Positions 28,866 through 38,004 are shown, counted from the first letter of the stretch. The stretch is DNA of 64,000 nt from Flagellimonas pelagia (GCF_003584135.1 NZ_QXFI01000033.1:310001-374000), one strand, 5' to 3'. Translations and numbers: made by a program. The notes: generated by a model from the sequence alone, not told the origin.

Positions 28866-30167
28866 ATGAAGCAATTTTCTTTTAGCCCTACATGGGCAAT
28901 TATGTTATTTCTGTCCTTTACTATGATGGGGCAATCGAACAAGAAATTGACCGATCCCGATAGCTGGGAGGTACAGAACCGAGACGTCTCCTTCGACATG
29001 GGTGTCATCCATTTAGATGATCGCCCCGGTGATGGGGTTCTATGGTTGAAGGGTTCCGATTTCCATAACGGGACCATTGAACTGGACATCAAAGGGAAAG
29101 ACAAAACGCAGGGAAGTTTTGTTGGCTTGGCGTTCAATGGAAAAAACGATTCCATCTTTGATGCCGTCTATTTTAGGCCCTTCAATTTTAATGACCCCAA
29201 AAAACAGGACCATATGATGCAATACATTGCCATGCCTCATTTGGACTGGAAAAAATTACGGGAAGAGCATCCTGGAAAATACGAGAATACCATCTCCCCT
29301 GCTCCGCAGCCGAATGATTGGTTTCATGTTACCCTTAACATCAACTACCCAGAAGTGAAGGTGTATGTGAACCATTCCATGACCCCATCGCTTGTTGTGG
29401 AACAGATCAATCTGAGTGGCCATGGAAAAATTGGTCTATGGGTCGGGGAAAGCAGCGAAGGCTGGTTCAAGAACATCTCCATAAAAGAAAACAAAATGAA
29501 TTCCCTTACCCATATTTTGATGGACGTAGGACATAACCCAGTGTTCTGGAACGACCCAAAATCCATGAGCATGGAAAATGAAAAAATCGGTAGGGTCTAT
29601 ATGATGTCCGAAGAGTTGATGAAGACGGCCAACAATGTCCATGCACAGGTTGATTATGCCTACGGCGAACTCAATGACGACCTTCTTGCCAACACGGATA
29701 TCCTGTTCATCCATATCCCCAAGGAACAATACACTGAAAACGAGGTAAGGGCCATCCATCGTTTTATCGATGGAGGTGGAGGCTTGTTCCTCATCATGGA
29801 TAGTGATTATTGGTCTTCCCTGAACGACACCAACGTGAATGACATCATTGCTCCATACGGAATCCAATATGGGGATGCCATACCCGACAAACTGCCCGGA
29901 GGACACACCATCAAAAGTGAGGTTACCGGCAAACCCTTAAAAATTTCCTATCACGAAGCCAGAAAAGTATTGGGTGGGACCCCATTTTGTTATGGGGATG
30001 AACTGGGCAAGGCCTATTCCTTTGGAGCTTATGCGAAAACCATGAAAGGCGGCAAATTGGTTGTCATGGGGGATGCCATGACCGCCCTATACATGACCAG
30101 CTGGCAAGGGGTTGACGATTACCAATGCCAGGATTTCATGCAAGATGTCTTTAATTGGCTCAAATAG
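28866..30167 (+). CDS. Secreted protein with concanavalin-like (DUF1080-type) and GATase1-like/DUF4350-type domains
   Basis: 433 residues. The signal peptide ends near MMGQ at about residue 22. Residues about 30-205 form a concanavalin-like sandwich as in DUF1080 proteins (VLWLKGSDFHNGTIELDIKG, DWFHVTLNINYPEVKVYVNH, GKIGLWVGESSEGWFKNI). Residues about 215-433 look like a class I glutamine-amidotransferase-like fold of the DUF4350 kind (ILMDVGHNP, LANTDILFIHIP, FIDGGGGLFLIMDSDYW, GGKLVVMGDAMT). The amidotransferase nucleophile Cys is not apparent at the usual place, so this half may bind rather than catalyse. Carbohydrate binding or processing in the periplasm or outside is likely. It is divergent from the membrane-bound regulator. 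Confidence 0.72.
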   Translation: MKQFSFSPTWAIMLFLSFTMMGQSNKKLTDPDSWEVQNRDVSFDMGVIHLDDRPGDGVLWLKGSDFHNGTIELDIKGKDKTQGSFVGLAFNGKNDSIFDAVYFRPFNFNDPKKQDHMMQYIAMPHLDWKKLREEHPGKYENTISPAPQPNDWFHVTLNINYPEVKVYVNHSMTPSLVVEQINLSGHGKIGLWVGESSEGWFKNISIKENKMNSLTHILMDVGHNPVFWNDPKSMSMENEKIGRVYMMSEELMKTANNVHAQVDYAYGELNDDLLANTDILFIHIPKEQYTENEVRAIHRFIDGGGGLFLIMDSDYWSSLNDTNVNDIIAPYGIQYGDAIPDKLPGGHTIKSEVTGKPLKISYHEARKVLGGTPFCYGDELGKAYSFGAYAKTMKGGKLVVMGDAMTALYMTSWQGVDDYQCQDFMQDVFNWLK

Positions 30168-30290
30168 CCGCTGCAGTTTCAACTGTCAAAACAGTTAAAA
30201 TAAGTCCCTTCGATATCCAACTAGAACACTAGCTCAGGGAAGCTAAAAACAACTATTTGGCAGAACATTGGGTTCGATAATCTATTAGAG

Positions 30291-30313
30291 AAAAGCCCCG
30301 TTATGGGGCTTTT
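30291..30313. terminator. Intrinsic terminator overlapping a stop codon
   Basis: AAAAGCCCC-GTTAT-GGGGCTTTT, a 9-bp stem. It overlaps the stop codon of the minus-strand lipoprotein gene (30312-30314) and can also end the plus-strand transcript from 28866. Confidence 0.85.
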
Positions 30314-30722
30314 ACTTGTTTAATTTTTGTTCATCAAGCCCGTAATAACCTCCACCCATCTGGTCACATTTTTCAAGATATTGTAGCAGAACCTCTTCCT
30401 CTTCATCTATTATTCCAGACCGAGCCATAAAAGTCACATCTTTTTCATTTCTATTTACTAGAATAATTGCAGGTTCTCCTTCCATTGGCAAGAAAGGGCA
30501 ATTCAGTTCATAACCAATATCAGGTCGTTCTTTTCCTAAGTTATAGATATAATAAACATTCCTGATATCTTCTTTTAAATAAGAATAATTTCTGTCGACT
30601 TTAATAACAATCCCTTGTACCTCAGTAAAGTCATCTTCATCATAATCTTCATATTTCTTAACAGGTTTCCCACAGGAAACCATTAGGAGAATAGAAAATA
30701 AGAATACAGGCACCTTACTCAT
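30312..30722 (-). CDS. Small lipoprotein, hypothetical
   Basis: 136 residues. A signal peptide with lipobox (FLFSILLMVSC) is followed by an acidic stretch and a compact, probably beta-rich domain (VQGIVIKVDRNYSYL, PAIILVNRNEKDVTF). No named family is recognised. The start codon overlaps the stop of the metallophosphoesterase gene by 4 bp (ATGA), so the two are translationally coupled. Confidence 0.7.
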   Translation of the reverse strand: MSKVPVFLFSILLMVSCGKPVKKYEDYDEDDFTEVQGIVIKVDRNYSYLKEDIRNVYYIYNLGKERPDIGYELNCPFLPMEGEPAIILVNRNEKDVTFMARSGIIDEEEEVLLQYLEKCDQMGGGYYGLDEQKLNK

Positions 30723-31951
30723 ACTAATCCCTTTTTCTTAAGGGTGATCACAGAGATTTCGGGCCAGATACCAAATCGGCCAGGGTAGCCGATAAATCCA
30801 AACCCTCGGTTCACATTGATGAACTGGCCCAATTCTTTGTAAATGCCGGCCCAATATTTGTAGCGCCATTTGGCAGGACTCCATTTTACCCAACCCGGAA
30901 TCTCCACACCAAATTGCATGCCGTGGGTGTGTCCGCTCAAGGTCAGATGGAAATGGTAGTCGTCATCGAGCACCACGTCTTCCCAATGGGAAGGATCATG
31001 GCTCAATAATATTTTAAAGTCGTCATGGGCAATACCCTCTTTCGCCTTTTGCAGGTCGCCAGCTTTTTTAAAGCCTCCGCGGCCCCAGTTTTCAACTCCT
31101 AGCAAGGCAATTTTTTGGCCATCTTTTTCCAAATAGCGGTTGGAGTTCAAGATAAGGTCAAAGCCCATATCCTTCTGCATCTCTTTGAGGTCTTCCAAAT
31201 TCTGCGCCTTGGCTTCTTCGGTATCCCAAGAGGCATAATCCCCATAATCATGGTTGCCCAAAATGGAGAATACCCCATCCTTGGCATCCAAACGGGCAAA
31301 AACCTCTTTCCAGGGTTCAAGTTCTTCCGATCGGTTGTTCACAATATCACCTGTGAAGAAAATCACGTCACTCTTTTGATTATTGATTAAATCCACCCCA
31401 TAGGAAACCTTGTTGTAGTCGTCAAAACTACCGCTGTGCACATCCGAAATCTGGGTAATCTGATAATTATGGAAAGCATCGGGCAGGTCGTCAAATTCCA
31501 ATTCGTATTTCAATACCTGATAGTTGTATTTACCACGGTACATACCATACAACATGGCACCGAATGGCAAAGAGGCCAAACCAAGGGCCAACCCGCTGAT
31601 AAATTTTCTTCGGGAAGGGAAATGGCTTGCATCGGCATTGGACATGCCTACAACTTTATTATAACCGAATCCAACCAAACGAACAATATCTTCCAACAAA
31701 AGGAAAAATCCCAACACCAAGGCCATCAAAAAGAAGGCGGCAAAGATACCACCGGCCACAGCTGCCGATCCTTTAAACCCATCTCCGGGCACATAGGTGA
31801 TCACCTTGACGGTCAAGAAAATGAGTGCCGCCAAAAACAACACGATATAGGTCCAGTGCAACAAGGGACTTTTGAACAAGGTCCGGAATGCCTGAAACCC
31901 ATAGGTGGCCAACACCACATAAAGGATAGCGAGGATTATAAATCGAGACAT
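30719..31951 (-). CDS. Membrane-anchored metallophosphoesterase
   Basis: 410 residues. About three transmembrane helices (residues 3-20, 32-52, 65-95) precede a segment with a twin-arginine-like stretch and another hydrophobic run (SRRKFISGLALGLASLPFGAM, about 112-132), then the calcineurin-like phosphoesterase domain (about 155-400). All metal motifs are present: ISDVHSG (DxH), GDIVNN (GD), GNHDYGD (GNHD), LSHDPSHW (H) and SGHTHGMQFG (GHxH). It belongs to the YkuE/UshA-distant group of membrane phosphoesterases; lipid or lipoprotein-linked substrates are possible. It lies 54 bp downstream of cutC and overlaps the small lipoprotein gene by 4 bp. Confidence 0.88.
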   Translation of the reverse strand: MSRFIILAILYVVLATYGFQAFRTLFKSPLLHWTYIVLFLAALIFLTVKVITYVPGDGFKGSAAVAGGIFAAFFLMALVLGFFLLLEDIVRLVGFGYNKVVGMSNADASHFPSRRKFISGLALGLASLPFGAMLYGMYRGKYNYQVLKYELEFDDLPDAFHNYQITQISDVHSGSFDDYNKVSYGVDLINNQKSDVIFFTGDIVNNRSEELEPWKEVFARLDAKDGVFSILGNHDYGDYASWDTEEAKAQNLEDLKEMQKDMGFDLILNSNRYLEKDGQKIALLGVENWGRGGFKKAGDLQKAKEGIAHDDFKILLSHDPSHWEDVVLDDDYHFHLTLSGHTHGMQFGVEIPGWVKWSPAKWRYKYWAGIYKELGQFINVNRGFGFIGYPGRFGIWPEISVITLKKKGLV

Positions 31952-32005
31952 ACAATCTTTTTTGCAAAATTATGGTAATCAACTAGAATCTAGGGCTTTT
32001 TAGTA

Positions 32006-32725
32006 TTATTTAACGGCTTGGACAATCTTTCTGACGGTTTCCACATTGGTGGAAGCAAAGGTATTCTCTACCAAATGTTTGGTGGAATTCATGCTGATCT
32101 TCCCCTGAAGCTCAATAGTGTTTCCAAAGGAAGTTCCTGAACAATGAATGACACGAAGCCCTATCTCCTTGAACAATAAGGCGTTGCTAGGCGAAACTCC
32201 TCCCCCGGCCATGATGGTCATGCTGGTATGTTTTTGCCAAGCTTCCAAAAGCTGAAGTCCTTGCTCCGCAGATGGGAATTGTCCTGAGGTCAAAACCGTA
32301 TCCACACCGATTTCCTCCAAAACCTTCAAACTTTCCATGGGTTGGGTCACCCAATCAAAAGCGCGGTGGAACGTAAAATGCATCGGTTGGGAAAGTTCCA
32401 CCAATGCCTTGGTCCGTTCCTCATCCACCGAAAAATCTTCTTTCAAAATCCCGGATACCATCCCGTCAACCCCTAGTTCCTTGCAAGCCAAAATATCGGC
32501 CTTCATCACCTCGAATTCGGTATCGGAATAGGTGAAATGTCCACTTCGTGGACGCAACAAAACATGTACGGGAATCGACAACCGTTCCTTGACCAAACGA
32601 ATGAGTCCCATGGAAGGGGTAATGCCCCCCACTCCAAGTTCGAAACAGAGTTCGATTCGGTGCGCCCCGGCCTCTTGAGCATTTATGGCGGATTCCAAAG
32701 AATTGGCACAAACTTCTACGAGCAT
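32006..32725 (-). CDS. cutC: CutC family protein (copper homeostasis protein CutC)
   Basis: 239 residues with the TIM-barrel CutC pattern: MLVEVCANSLESAINAQEAG at the start, RIELCFELGVGGITPSMGLI, VHVLLRPRSGHFTYSDTE, MHFTFHRAFDW, LTSGQFPSAEQGL and TIMAGGGVSPSNA. Its role in copper handling has been questioned and its true substrate is unknown. The frame is open far upstream to 33196, but that part is antisense to the asparaginase gene. The family starts at MLVEVCANS, so 32725 is used. GGAGG lies 14 nt before it, an unusual Shine-Dalgarno-like stretch for this phylum at a longer than normal distance. Confidence 0.9.
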   Translation of the reverse strand: MLVEVCANSLESAINAQEAGAHRIELCFELGVGGITPSMGLIRLVKERLSIPVHVLLRPRSGHFTYSDTEFEVMKADILACKELGVDGMVSGILKEDFSVDEERTKALVELSQPMHFTFHRAFDWVTQPMESLKVLEEIGVDTVLTSGQFPSAEQGLQLLEAWQKHTSMTIMAGGGVSPSNALLFKEIGLRVIHCSGTSFGNTIELQGKISMNSTKHLVENTFASTNVETVRKIVQAVK

Positions 32726-32765
32726 ATTGCTATATTTAACCTCCTTAAAAGTAAACATCCCCTGC

Positions 32766-33767
32766 ATGAAACGACGCAATTTCCTTAAAAATTCGAGCCT
32801 TACCGCTGCAGGCTTGGTTTCCGCATCGGCCATAACCGCCTGTAACACCGAAAACAAACCTGTAGAAACCCCGGCTGTGGCCACAACCCCGGTCGACCCC
32901 ATAAAACCCATAGTGGTCTGTACCTGGAACTTTTTAAATGCCACGGACAAAGCCTGGGAAGTATTAAAGTCCGGCGGAACCTCCTTGGATGCCGTGGAAC
33001 AGGGTGTGATGGTGGAAGAAGCCGATGTGACCAACGAGACCGTGGGCAAAGGTGGCAGACCCGACCGTGATGGCAACGTGACCCTCGATGCCTGCATCAT
33101 GGACAAGGATGGCAATTGTGGTTCCGTGGTGTATTTGCAAAATATTGTGCATCCCGTTTCCGTGGCCAGAAAGGTGATGGAAGAAACCCCACACATTATT
33201 TTGGCAGGAAAAGGGGCCGAGAAATTCGCTTATGAACAAGGCTTCAAGAAAGAGGACCTGTTTACCGAAAGCACCCGAAAACAATACGAGGAATGGTTGA
33301 ATACCTCCAAATACGAGACCACCATCAACATTGAAAACCATGACACCATCGGTATGTTGGCCATTGATGCAAACGGCGACCTATCCGGGGCCTGCACCAC
33401 CAGTGGCATGGCCTACAAAGTGGGTGGCCGTGTGGGCGATTCCCCTATCATCGGGGCAGGATTGTATGTGGACAACGAAGTGGGTGGGGCAACCGCTACA
33501 GGCGTGGGCGAGGAAGTCATCCGTACCGTGGGCAGCTTTTTGATCGTGGAGTTAATGCGCCAAGGCAAAAGTCCACAAGAGGCCTGTGAGGAAGGCGTAA
33601 AACGCATCATGAAGAAAAACGAAGGCCGAAAGGATTTCCAGATTGGGTTCCTGGCCATCAACAAGAATGGGGAAACGGGCGGGTATTGTGTGCATCCCGG
33701 GTTCACCTATCGCGAATACAGTGAAAAAGGCCATGTAAACAGGGAAGTGAAGAGCTTTTATAGTTAG
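32766..33767 (+). CDS. Glycosylasparaginase / isoaspartyl peptidase family, TAT lipoprotein
   Basis: 333 residues of the N-terminal-nucleophile hydrolase family. The twin-arginine signal (MKRRNFLKNSSLTAAGL) ends in a lipobox-like ITAC, so the folded enzyme is exported and lipid-anchored. Autoproteolysis would occur before Thr194 in NHDTIGMLAID, which then is the catalytic N-terminal threonine. GGRVGDSPIIGAGLY and ATATGVGEEVIR are the conserved substrate-binding parts. Known members cleave GlcNAc-Asn bonds or isoaspartyl and asparagine side chains. The ATG at 32766 is used because it begins the TAT signal. It is divergent from cutC with only 40 bp between the start codons. Confidence 0.9.
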   Translation: MKRRNFLKNSSLTAAGLVSASAITACNTENKPVETPAVATTPVDPIKPIVVCTWNFLNATDKAWEVLKSGGTSLDAVEQGVMVEEADVTNETVGKGGRPDRDGNVTLDACIMDKDGNCGSVVYLQNIVHPVSVARKVMEETPHIILAGKGAEKFAYEQGFKKEDLFTESTRKQYEEWLNTSKYETTINIENHDTIGMLAIDANGDLSGACTTSGMAYKVGGRVGDSPIIGAGLYVDNEVGGATATGVGEEVIRTVGSFLIVELMRQGKSPQEACEEGVKRIMKKNEGRKDFQIGFLAINKNGETGGYCVHPGFTYREYSEKGHVNREVKSFYS

Positions 33768-33952
33768 AACCAAGACCGCTGCGCTGTTAGACATTGGAAC
33801 GCTTCGCTTTTAGACCAAAGAGCCAAGATATCTTGATACTTGACTCCTGAATCTTGACCCTTGTTTCTTGTTGCTTTCCAACATCAATTCGTACTTTTAA
33901 TCCCCCACCATTTTTTTGCAAATTGTTTATTGAACATTGATACTAGAATACT

Positions 33953-36787
33953 ATGTCCGAACAAAAACGACTCTTTTTACTCGATGCCTACGCCCTTATT
34001 TTCCGTGGATATTACGCCCTCATCAAAAACCCGAGGATCAATTCCAAAGGGATGGATACTTCCGCCATCATGGGGTTCATGAACTCCCTTTTGGATGTGA
34101 TCAAGCGTGAACAGCCCGACCATTTGGCCGTGGCCTTCGATAAAGGAGGCAGTGTGGAACGCACCGAGCTGTTTGAGGACTATAAAGCCAATCGGGATGA
34201 AACCCCGGACGCTATCCGGATTGCCGTCCCCTACATTCAACAAATTTTAAAGGCCATGAAGATTCCCGTGGTGGAACTGCCCGGTTATGAAGCGGACGAC
34301 CTCATCGGCACCTTGGCCAAGCAGGCCGAAAAAGAGGGATACAAAGTATTCATGGTTACCCCCGATAAGGATTTTGGGCAGTTGGTCAGTGAAAACATCT
34401 TCATGTACCGCCCCGCCCGAATGGGCAACGGTATCGAAATTTGGGGTATCCCAGAAGTGCAAAAGCGCTTTGGTGTGCAACGTCCCGAACAGGTGATCGA
34501 TTATTTGGGGATGATGGGTGATGCCAGTGATAACATTCCCGGCCTTCCCGGTGTGGGTGACAAGACCGCGAAAAAGTTCCTGGAGGATTTTGGTTCGCTG
34601 GAGGGATTGTTGGCCAATACGGACAAGTTGAAAGGCAAGATGAAGGAGAAGGTGGAAGAAAGCGCCGAATTAGGAAGGCTATCCCGAAAATTGGCCGAGA
34701 TCAAAACGGACTGCGACGTGCAATTCCACGCCGAGGATTACGAAATGTGTCCGCCTGATGCCGAAGAAGTGCAAAAAATCTTTGAAGAACTGGAATTCCG
34801 ACGGTTGAAGGAACAGTTCATCAAGTTATTCTCTGGGGAAGTGGAACCAGGAGCCCCGGTGACCAGCACCGAAACAGCCAAACAAGAGGCCAAGGTAGCC
34901 GGAAGCGGGCAGTTTACCCTTTTTGGTGGAGACCCCGCGGAAGCCGCGGCCACCATCAAGGATGTGAACAGCCGCAAGACCATCGCAGATGTGCCCCATT
35001 CTTATCAATCCGTGCAAGGCGGAATGGCCATGGACCTCTTTTTGCAAAACCTGATGAAGCAAACTTCCGTTTGTTTTGATACGGAAACCACTTCCATCAA
35101 TCCGTTGGAAGCGGAATTGGTGGGCATTGCCTTCAGTTGGGCAGCAGGCAAAGGATTTTACGTGCCTTTTCCCGAAGGGAAAAACGATGCCATGCCCCTG
35201 ATTGAAAATTTGCGCCCTTTCTTCGAATCGGAAACCATCGAGAAAATTGGCCAGAACCTGAAATACGACATCAAGGTAATGCAGAACTACGGCGTGGAAG
35301 TGAAGGGTAAGCTGTTCGATACCATGTTGGCCCATTATCTCATCAACCCCGACATGCGCCACAACATGGACGTGCTTTCGGAGACTTATCTCAACTACAC
35401 CCCTATTTCCATCACCGAACTGATCGGTAAAAAGGGCAAGAACCAATTGAACATGCGCCAGGTTCCGTTGGACAAACAGACCGAATATGCGGTAGAAGAT
35501 GCCGATGTCACTTTTCAATTGGCGCAACATTTTGCCCCCGAATTGAAAGAAACCGAAACCGATACATTGTTTACAGATATAGAAGTGCCTTTGCTCCGAG
35601 TGTTGGCAGATATGGAACGGGAAGGCATCAATCTGGATGAAGATTATCTGAAAGACCTTTCCAAACAATTGGATACCGACATTCAGGATTTGGAGAAGAA
35701 GATTTACGAACAGGCGGGTGAGGAATTCAACATTGCATCCCCAAAGCAGTTGGGCGATATTTTATTTGAAAAATTAAAGTTGGTGGACAAGCCCAAAAAG
35801 ACAAAAACGGGCCAATATTCCACCGCGGAGGATGTGCTTTCCTACCTCGCCAAGGACCACGAGATCATCCAAAATGTGTTGGACTACCGCGGACTCAGCA
35901 AATTGAAGAGTACCTATGTGGATGCCCTACCCAACGAGGTGCAAAAACACAGCGGCAGGGTGCATACGGATTATATGCAAACGGTGGCTGCCACAGGCCG
36001 TTTGAGCAGTAACAACCCCAACTTGCAGAACATCCCCATCCGCACGGAGCGGGGAAGACAGGTGCGCAAGGCCTTTATCCCAAGGGATGAAAACTACCTG
36101 TTGCTTTCTGCGGATTACTCCCAGATAGAATTGCGCATCATTGCGGCCTTGAGTGAAGAGGACACTATGATCTCCGCCTTCAAAAATGGGGAGGACATCC
36201 ACGCGTCCACGGCATCTAAAGTATTCAATGTGCCGATTGACCAAGTGACCCGCGAACAGCGTAGCAATGCCAAAACGGTGAACTTCGGGATCATTTATGG
36301 GGTATCAGCCTTTGGGTTGAGCAACCAAACGGATTTGAGTCGCACCGAGGCCAAGGAACTCATCGATACCTATTACAAGACCTATCCGAAGTTGCGCAAT
36401 TACATCAGTGAGCAGATAGATTTTGCCCGCGAGCATGGCTATGTACAAACGGTTTTGGGCCGAAGAAGGTATTTAAAGGACATCAACGCGGGCAACCAAG
36501 TGGTGCGTGGGGCGGCGGAACGCAACGCGGTGAACGCCCCCATTCAGGGAAGTGCGGCGGACATCATCAAGATTGCCATGATCAACATCCACAACAAACT
36601 TTCCGAAGGAAAATACAAGACCAAAATGTTGTTGCAGGTACACGATGAATTGGTGTTCGATTGCTATAAACCGGAACTGGAGGACATGAAAAAACTCATC
36701 AAGACCGAAATGGAACATGCCTATACCCTAGCGGTACCGTTGGAGGTGGAAGTAGGCGTGGGCGAAAATTGGTTGGAGGCGCATTGA
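33953..36787 (+). CDS. polA: DNA polymerase I
   Basis: 944 residues with all three classical parts. The 5'-3' nuclease (about 1-290) shows FLLDAYALIFRGYYAL, VAFDKGG, ELPGYEADDLIG and TPDKDFGQLV. The 3'-5' exonuclease (about 345-540) appears active: FDTETTS (Exo I), NLKYDIKV (Exo II) and YAVEDADVTF (Exo III). The polymerase (about 560-944) shows DYSQIELRIIAA (motif A), RSNAKTVNFGIIYG (motif B) and QVHDELVFD (motif C). It replaces RNA primers and fills repair gaps. The 185-bp gap upstream carries short degenerate repeats and no clear promoter. Confidence 0.98.
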   Translation: MSEQKRLFLLDAYALIFRGYYALIKNPRINSKGMDTSAIMGFMNSLLDVIKREQPDHLAVAFDKGGSVERTELFEDYKANRDETPDAIRIAVPYIQQILKAMKIPVVELPGYEADDLIGTLAKQAEKEGYKVFMVTPDKDFGQLVSENIFMYRPARMGNGIEIWGIPEVQKRFGVQRPEQVIDYLGMMGDASDNIPGLPGVGDKTAKKFLEDFGSLEGLLANTDKLKGKMKEKVEESAELGRLSRKLAEIKTDCDVQFHAEDYEMCPPDAEEVQKIFEELEFRRLKEQFIKLFSGEVEPGAPVTSTETAKQEAKVAGSGQFTLFGGDPAEAAATIKDVNSRKTIADVPHSYQSVQGGMAMDLFLQNLMKQTSVCFDTETTSINPLEAELVGIAFSWAAGKGFYVPFPEGKNDAMPLIENLRPFFESETIEKIGQNLKYDIKVMQNYGVEVKGKLFDTMLAHYLINPDMRHNMDVLSETYLNYTPISITELIGKKGKNQLNMRQVPLDKQTEYAVEDADVTFQLAQHFAPELKETETDTLFTDIEVPLLRVLADMEREGINLDEDYLKDLSKQLDTDIQDLEKKIYEQAGEEFNIASPKQLGDILFEKLKLVDKPKKTKTGQYSTAEDVLSYLAKDHEIIQNVLDYRGLSKLKSTYVDALPNEVQKHSGRVHTDYMQTVAATGRLSSNNPNLQNIPIRTERGRQVRKAFIPRDENYLLLSADYSQIELRIIAALSEEDTMISAFKNGEDIHASTASKVFNVPIDQVTREQRSNAKTVNFGIIYGVSAFGLSNQTDLSRTEAKELIDTYYKTYPKLRNYISEQIDFAREHGYVQTVLGRRRYLKDINAGNQVVRGAAERNAVNAPIQGSAADIIKIAMINIHNKLSEGKYKTKMLLQVHDELVFDCYKPELEDMKKLIKTEMEHAYTLAVPLEVEVGVGENWLEAH

Positions 36788-36845
36788 TAGGTTATTTGCA
36801 TGATTAGTACATAGTCATTAATCTTATTAGGCTTTGGGCTTGCAC

Positions 36846-36950
36846 TTGAAAAATGTAATTTACATATTGGGACTGCTAGTTTTGGTTTGCTGCAAACCAG
36901 ATGCGAAGCCTCGAAAAGTATCTTATTACCCCATCAAAAGAACATTTTGA
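36846..36950 (+). other. Short frame encoding a lipoprotein signal peptide, out of frame with the following gene
   Basis: A TTG at 36846 opens 34 codons beginning (L/M)KNVIYILGLLVLVCCKPD, a convincing lipoprotein signal with Cys at the lipobox, and stops at 36950. The downstream 172-codon gene overlaps it in another frame and lacks any signal. A single-base shift would join the two into a lipoprotein of about 190 residues. It may be a frameshifted gene, a sequencing error, or chance. Confidence 0.4.
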
Positions 36951-37419
36951 TGACAAATCTGTACTAACCCCTATTGATTTGGACACCACAAGCTTAAGCT
37001 TTTGGGACATATTTTTAATGACACCAGATATTGATTACCGGAAAAACGTGCCTTTTTTTGAAATTGAAAATGATTCCAATATTAAAAGAATAGTTCCATT
37101 TATTCCTACGCATGTCAAGTTAACCGAATTGATGACCATCACTATGGATTCTGTCATCACCGACAAAAGATATAATCTTTCAGATTTGGACACTGTGATG
37201 CAAAATACTTTCGGGAATCAAGAGGTTTCAGCCTTTTATGATTACAGGGAAAGCCAACATGCTGTTCGGGTATTAATTGATATCGATACTAGTAGTTCGG
37301 GAAAGGAATTAAAGAAAATTCTACTGAAAACGACCGATGCATTTGATAAGGTAAAAAATACTGCCTCGGATTCGTTGTATCTATACATATATTTTTCAGC
37401 ATTGCGTAGTCTTTATTAA
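36901..37419 (+). CDS. Hypothetical protein, possibly the body of a frameshifted lipoprotein
   Basis: 172 residues, no family recognised. The chain mixes acidic and hydrophobic residues (LDTTSLSFWDIFLMTPDIDY, IVPFIPTHVKLTELMTITMD) and ends IYFSALRSLY. It has no signal peptide of its own, but an overlapping frame (36846-36950) encodes one. Base composition is clearly more AT-rich than the surrounding genes, as is that of the next gene, which suggests a recently acquired or relaxed segment. The true start is uncertain. Confidence 0.5.
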   Translation: MRSLEKYLITPSKEHFDDKSVLTPIDLDTTSLSFWDIFLMTPDIDYRKNVPFFEIENDSNIKRIVPFIPTHVKLTELMTITMDSVITDKRYNLSDLDTVMQNTFGNQEVSAFYDYRESQHAVRVLIDIDTSSSGKELKKILLKTTDAFDKVKNTASDSLYLYIYFSALRSLY

Positions 37420-37440
37420 ACTAATTGCTATTACTTATAG

Positions 37441-37953
37441 ATGTTAAAAGAGCAGATAAAATCTACCAAAGTTTATTACAAAATAGGATCACACGAATGG
37501 TTAACATATTTTGGACTTCCAATAGCTCTTATTTTTCAAGGGATTTTTGGCTGCTCATTTTATCTACGAGATACCACCTCTATAAAAGCAGATAATTTTT
37601 TGAGGGTTGGCATTCCTGTGTTAATAGTTGGAATTTTGACCTATTGGTGGCAATCCAAGAGATTGAATTTCAAAAAATTAAGTCTAAATCAAGATTTAGA
37701 AGAATTCAAAAGACTTGCAAGAGAAATATTCATAGAGTACAATTGGCAAATTGAAAATGATAATAAAAACTTCATGGTTGCCTCTTCTCAAAAGAAACTG
37801 TTTAGCTCTGATATGATTGTCCTTAAATTTGGCAAAAAAGAGATACAATGGAATTTATTGGAACACCCTTGGACTCATAATTCCGGTGCAGCACTATTGG
37901 GTCTAAAATTAGAGGGAAAGAAAGTTTTGAAAAAGATAAAATCCATAGCTTGA
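37441..37953 (+). CDS. Hypothetical membrane protein
   Basis: 170 residues. Two hydrophobic helices (about 23-43 and 58-78) near the N-terminus are followed by a soluble, Lys-rich C-terminal part (EFKRLAREIFIEYNWQIEND, MIVLKFGKKEIQWNLLEHPW). No named family is recognised. It follows the possibly frameshifted gene by 21 bp on the same strand and shares its AT-rich composition. Confidence 0.6.
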   Translation: MLKEQIKSTKVYYKIGSHEWLTYFGLPIALIFQGIFGCSFYLRDTTSIKADNFLRVGIPVLIVGILTYWWQSKRLNFKKLSLNQDLEEFKRLAREIFIEYNWQIENDNKNFMVASSQKKLFSSDMIVLKFGKKEIQWNLLEHPWTHNSGAALLGLKLEGKKVLKKIKSIA

Positions 37954-38004
37954 AAATTGAATTTTTATAATCCTGAAAAATTATAAAACCCAACCACACC
38001 TAAA

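Noticed and set aside
32726..33196. 157-codon N-terminal extension of CutC
   Set aside because: It is antisense to the asparaginase gene and lacks similarity to CutC proteins, which begin at MLVEVCANS.
34826..35668. 280-codon open frame on the minus strand
   Set aside because: Antisense to the exonuclease part of polA; no sign of a real protein.
36846..36950. Programmed ribosomal frameshift joining the lipoprotein signal to the next gene
   Set aside because: No slippery heptamer or following structure was seen; a mutation or sequence error is simpler.
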